Part shown: piece after piece, positions 6,847 to 7,610 of the stretch
How positions within the stretch are numbered: the stretch's first letter is position 1
Layout: the number at the start of each line of letters is the position of its first letter
Source of the DNA: Bacillota bacterium
GTDB lineage: Bacteria > Bacillota > Clostridia > Oscillospirales > Oscillospiraceae
DNA: 7,610 bases
Direction of reading: 5' to 3'
NCBI GenBank assembly: GCA_017861415.1
Contig: JAGFXS010000062.1
Span: forward strand, 1 to 7,610
Translations under genes and position numbers: made by a program
The notes under the pieces: model-generated
What the model was told of the DNA's origin: nothing
Databases searched by the model: none
The model's input: the letters and a program-made list of their open reading frames with translations, nothing else

Positions 6847-6886
6847 AACAAGAGCCAGACCCGAGTGGGTCTGGCTCTTGTTTTTT
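6847..6886 (+). terminator. Strong intrinsic terminator after the zinc-ribbon gene
   Basis: A perfect 14-bp stem (6849-6862 with 6867-6880), extendable by two A-T pairs, closes a GAGT tetraloop and runs directly into a T tract at 6881-6886. It stands 22 bp after the stop codon. On the opposite strand the T-run is interrupted, so it should act mainly on rightward transcription. Confidence 0.95.
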
Positions 6887-6919
6887 GCTGCCGGTAGACG
6901 GCGCACCCGTAGCAACTGC

Positions 6920-6957
6920 AAAGAAGGAAACCGCAAATAAAGACGGTTTCGCTCTTT
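6920..6957 (-). terminator. Weak intrinsic terminator for the leftward DUF3298 gene
   Basis: A 7-bp stem GAAACCG (6927-6933) with CGGTTTC (6944-6950) surrounds a 10-nt loop. An outer 5-bp stem (6920-6924 with 6953-6957) is separated by a 2x2 internal loop. Read leftward, the inner hairpin is followed by CTTCTTT, a short pyrimidine run. It lies 15 bp beyond the stop codon of the minus-strand gene. The long loop and interrupted U-run make it weaker than the facing terminator. Confidence 0.5.
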
Positions 6958-6971
6958 TGAAAATAGTTAGT

Positions 6972-7610
6972 TTAAAAGGGTTCCTTCAGCACTTCAGCAA
7001 GATCTGCCAGGGGAATGGGGAATTCAGGCGTCCCTATGGCGTGGGGCCCCAAGGTGTCCTCTTGATAGTAAAACACCAGGGCATCCTGTGTTACGTAAAA
7101 GCAGTTAAAGTCAAAATAACCGTTTAAGGCGTCCCTGCTATAGGCCCCCTGGGACAGCGCTTCCATCTTTTCCACCAGGTAGGCTTGGGTTTCCTCCGGC
7201 GTCAGGTCGAAGAGCTCCGACAGGGAAACCGGCTGCAGCGTCCCGTCTGCTACTCTGATGACATCGCTGCGCAGGGCGGTGGTGGGATAGGCAGCACCGC
7301 CGACGTAGGTCACTCCCTGATGACGCACGCTCAGCCAGTGTCCATCATTTCGGGTGACCTCATAGCTCCACTCTACCGTCACGGTGTCGTTCTCCACAAG
7401 ACCGGTAGTTCCTAAATACTCTGCCGCCTTGAGAAGCAGTCCATTTCCTTCCGCCAAGAAATAATCATTGAGCTGTAAACCCAACTCATCCATACTATCC
7501 CCCTTCACCTGGGGAATGGTGATTTGGACCTCCACTCTCACCCCTTCAGGGATGGAGCTTGGATCGTTTAGTTCCGGATAGGTCTTATCATAGTCTGCCG
7601 CCAGCTCTAC
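6972..7610 (-). CDS. DUF3298 (RsiV-like) domain protein, C-terminal part (5' end off the right edge)
   Basis: The reading frame is open from the window edge at 7610 to TAA at 6972-6974 and gives 212 residues without the true N-terminus. A GTG at 7541 could be read as a start, but the frame continues upstream with plausible protein (ELAADYDKTYPELNDPS), so it is internal. The beta-rich first part (VRVEVQITIPQV; DTVTVEWSYEVTRNDGHWLSV) resembles the DUF4163-like region found before DUF3298. The end, PVSLSELFDLTPEETQAYLVEKM then FDFNCFYVTQDALVFYYQED and IGTPEFPIPLADL, is the usual DUF3298 pattern. This domain occurs in the extracellular part of RsiV-type anti-sigma factors and in secreted lipoproteins; which of these applies cannot be seen, because any signal or membrane segment would lie off the window. 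Confidence 0.8.
   Translation of the reverse strand, partial: VELAADYDKTYPELNDPSSIPEGVRVEVQITIPQVKGDSMDELGLQLNDYFLAEGNGLLLKAAEYLGTTGLVENDTVTVEWSYEVTRNDGHWLSVRHQGVTYVGGAAYPTTALRSDVIRVADGTLQPVSLSELFDLTPEETQAYLVEKMEALSQGAYSRDALNGYFDFNCFYVTQDALVFYYQEDTLGPHAIGTPEFPIPLADLAEVLKEPF

Noticed and set aside
7539..7541. GTG at 7541 as the start of the DUF3298 gene
   Set aside because: No ribosome binding site precedes it, and the frame continues to the window edge with protein-like sequence, so it is an internal valine.
1..7610. Mobile element, CRISPR array, tRNA/rRNA gene, toxin-antitoxin or defence island
   Set aside because: No transposase, integrase, spaced direct repeats, terminal inverted repeats, cloverleaf or nuclease/toxin motifs were seen on either strand; the gene content is housekeeping.

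Overview
This window looks like ordinary chromosome from a moderately GC-rich member of the Clostridia, most like Oscillospiraceae (the Flavonifractor/Oscillibacter kind). The evidence is the wording of the proteins (a clostridial-type ThyA, an MtaB-type methylthiotransferase, the ACT/UPF0210 pair, a short Firmicute-type glucose-6-phosphate isomerase), the purine-rich Shine-Dalgarno sites and the GC-rich third codon positions. No database search was run, so the placement is an inference.

Left block, minus strand (1-1927). mtaB (tRNA t6A37 methylthiotransferase) is followed 5 bp later by thyA (thymidylate synthase), whose 3' part lies beyond the left edge. The thyA ribosome binding site sits inside the last codons of mtaB, so the two are almost certainly one transcript. 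The 159-bp region between mtaB and the next gene holds good candidate promoters for both directions. They point toward each other, so the two 5' untranslated regions would overlap for about 20-25 nt.

Middle block, plus strand (2087-5763). The order is yfbR (HD-domain 5'-deoxynucleotidase), an ACT-domain protein of the UPF0237 type, a UPF0210 (PFL-family) protein of unknown function, and pgi. Gaps of 38, 17 and 82 bp suggest one operon. The 82-bp gap before pgi holds a long stem-loop that may lower or process the transcript entering pgi.

Right block, plus strand (5764-6886). A new extended -10 promoter precedes a small P-loop NTPase-like protein and then a double zinc-ribbon protein. The block closes with a textbook intrinsic terminator. 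The P-loop gene is visibly more AT-rich than its neighbours. These two genes and the ACT/UPF0210 pair are the least understood parts of the window.

Right edge, minus strand (6972-7610). This is the C-terminal part of a protein with a DUF3298 (RsiV-like) domain, convergent with the preceding block. Its own, weaker hairpin lies in the shared intergenic space.

Functional links are loose: deoxypyrimidine nucleotide metabolism (thyA and yfbR, on opposite sides of the shared promoter region), tRNA modification (mtaB) and central carbon metabolism (pgi). I see no mobile element, CRISPR array, rRNA or tRNA gene, or phage signature. Most of the window is housekeeping, and I did not find a clear new system. 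The candidates worth a second look are the small P-loop/zinc-ribbon pair and the overlapping promoters.
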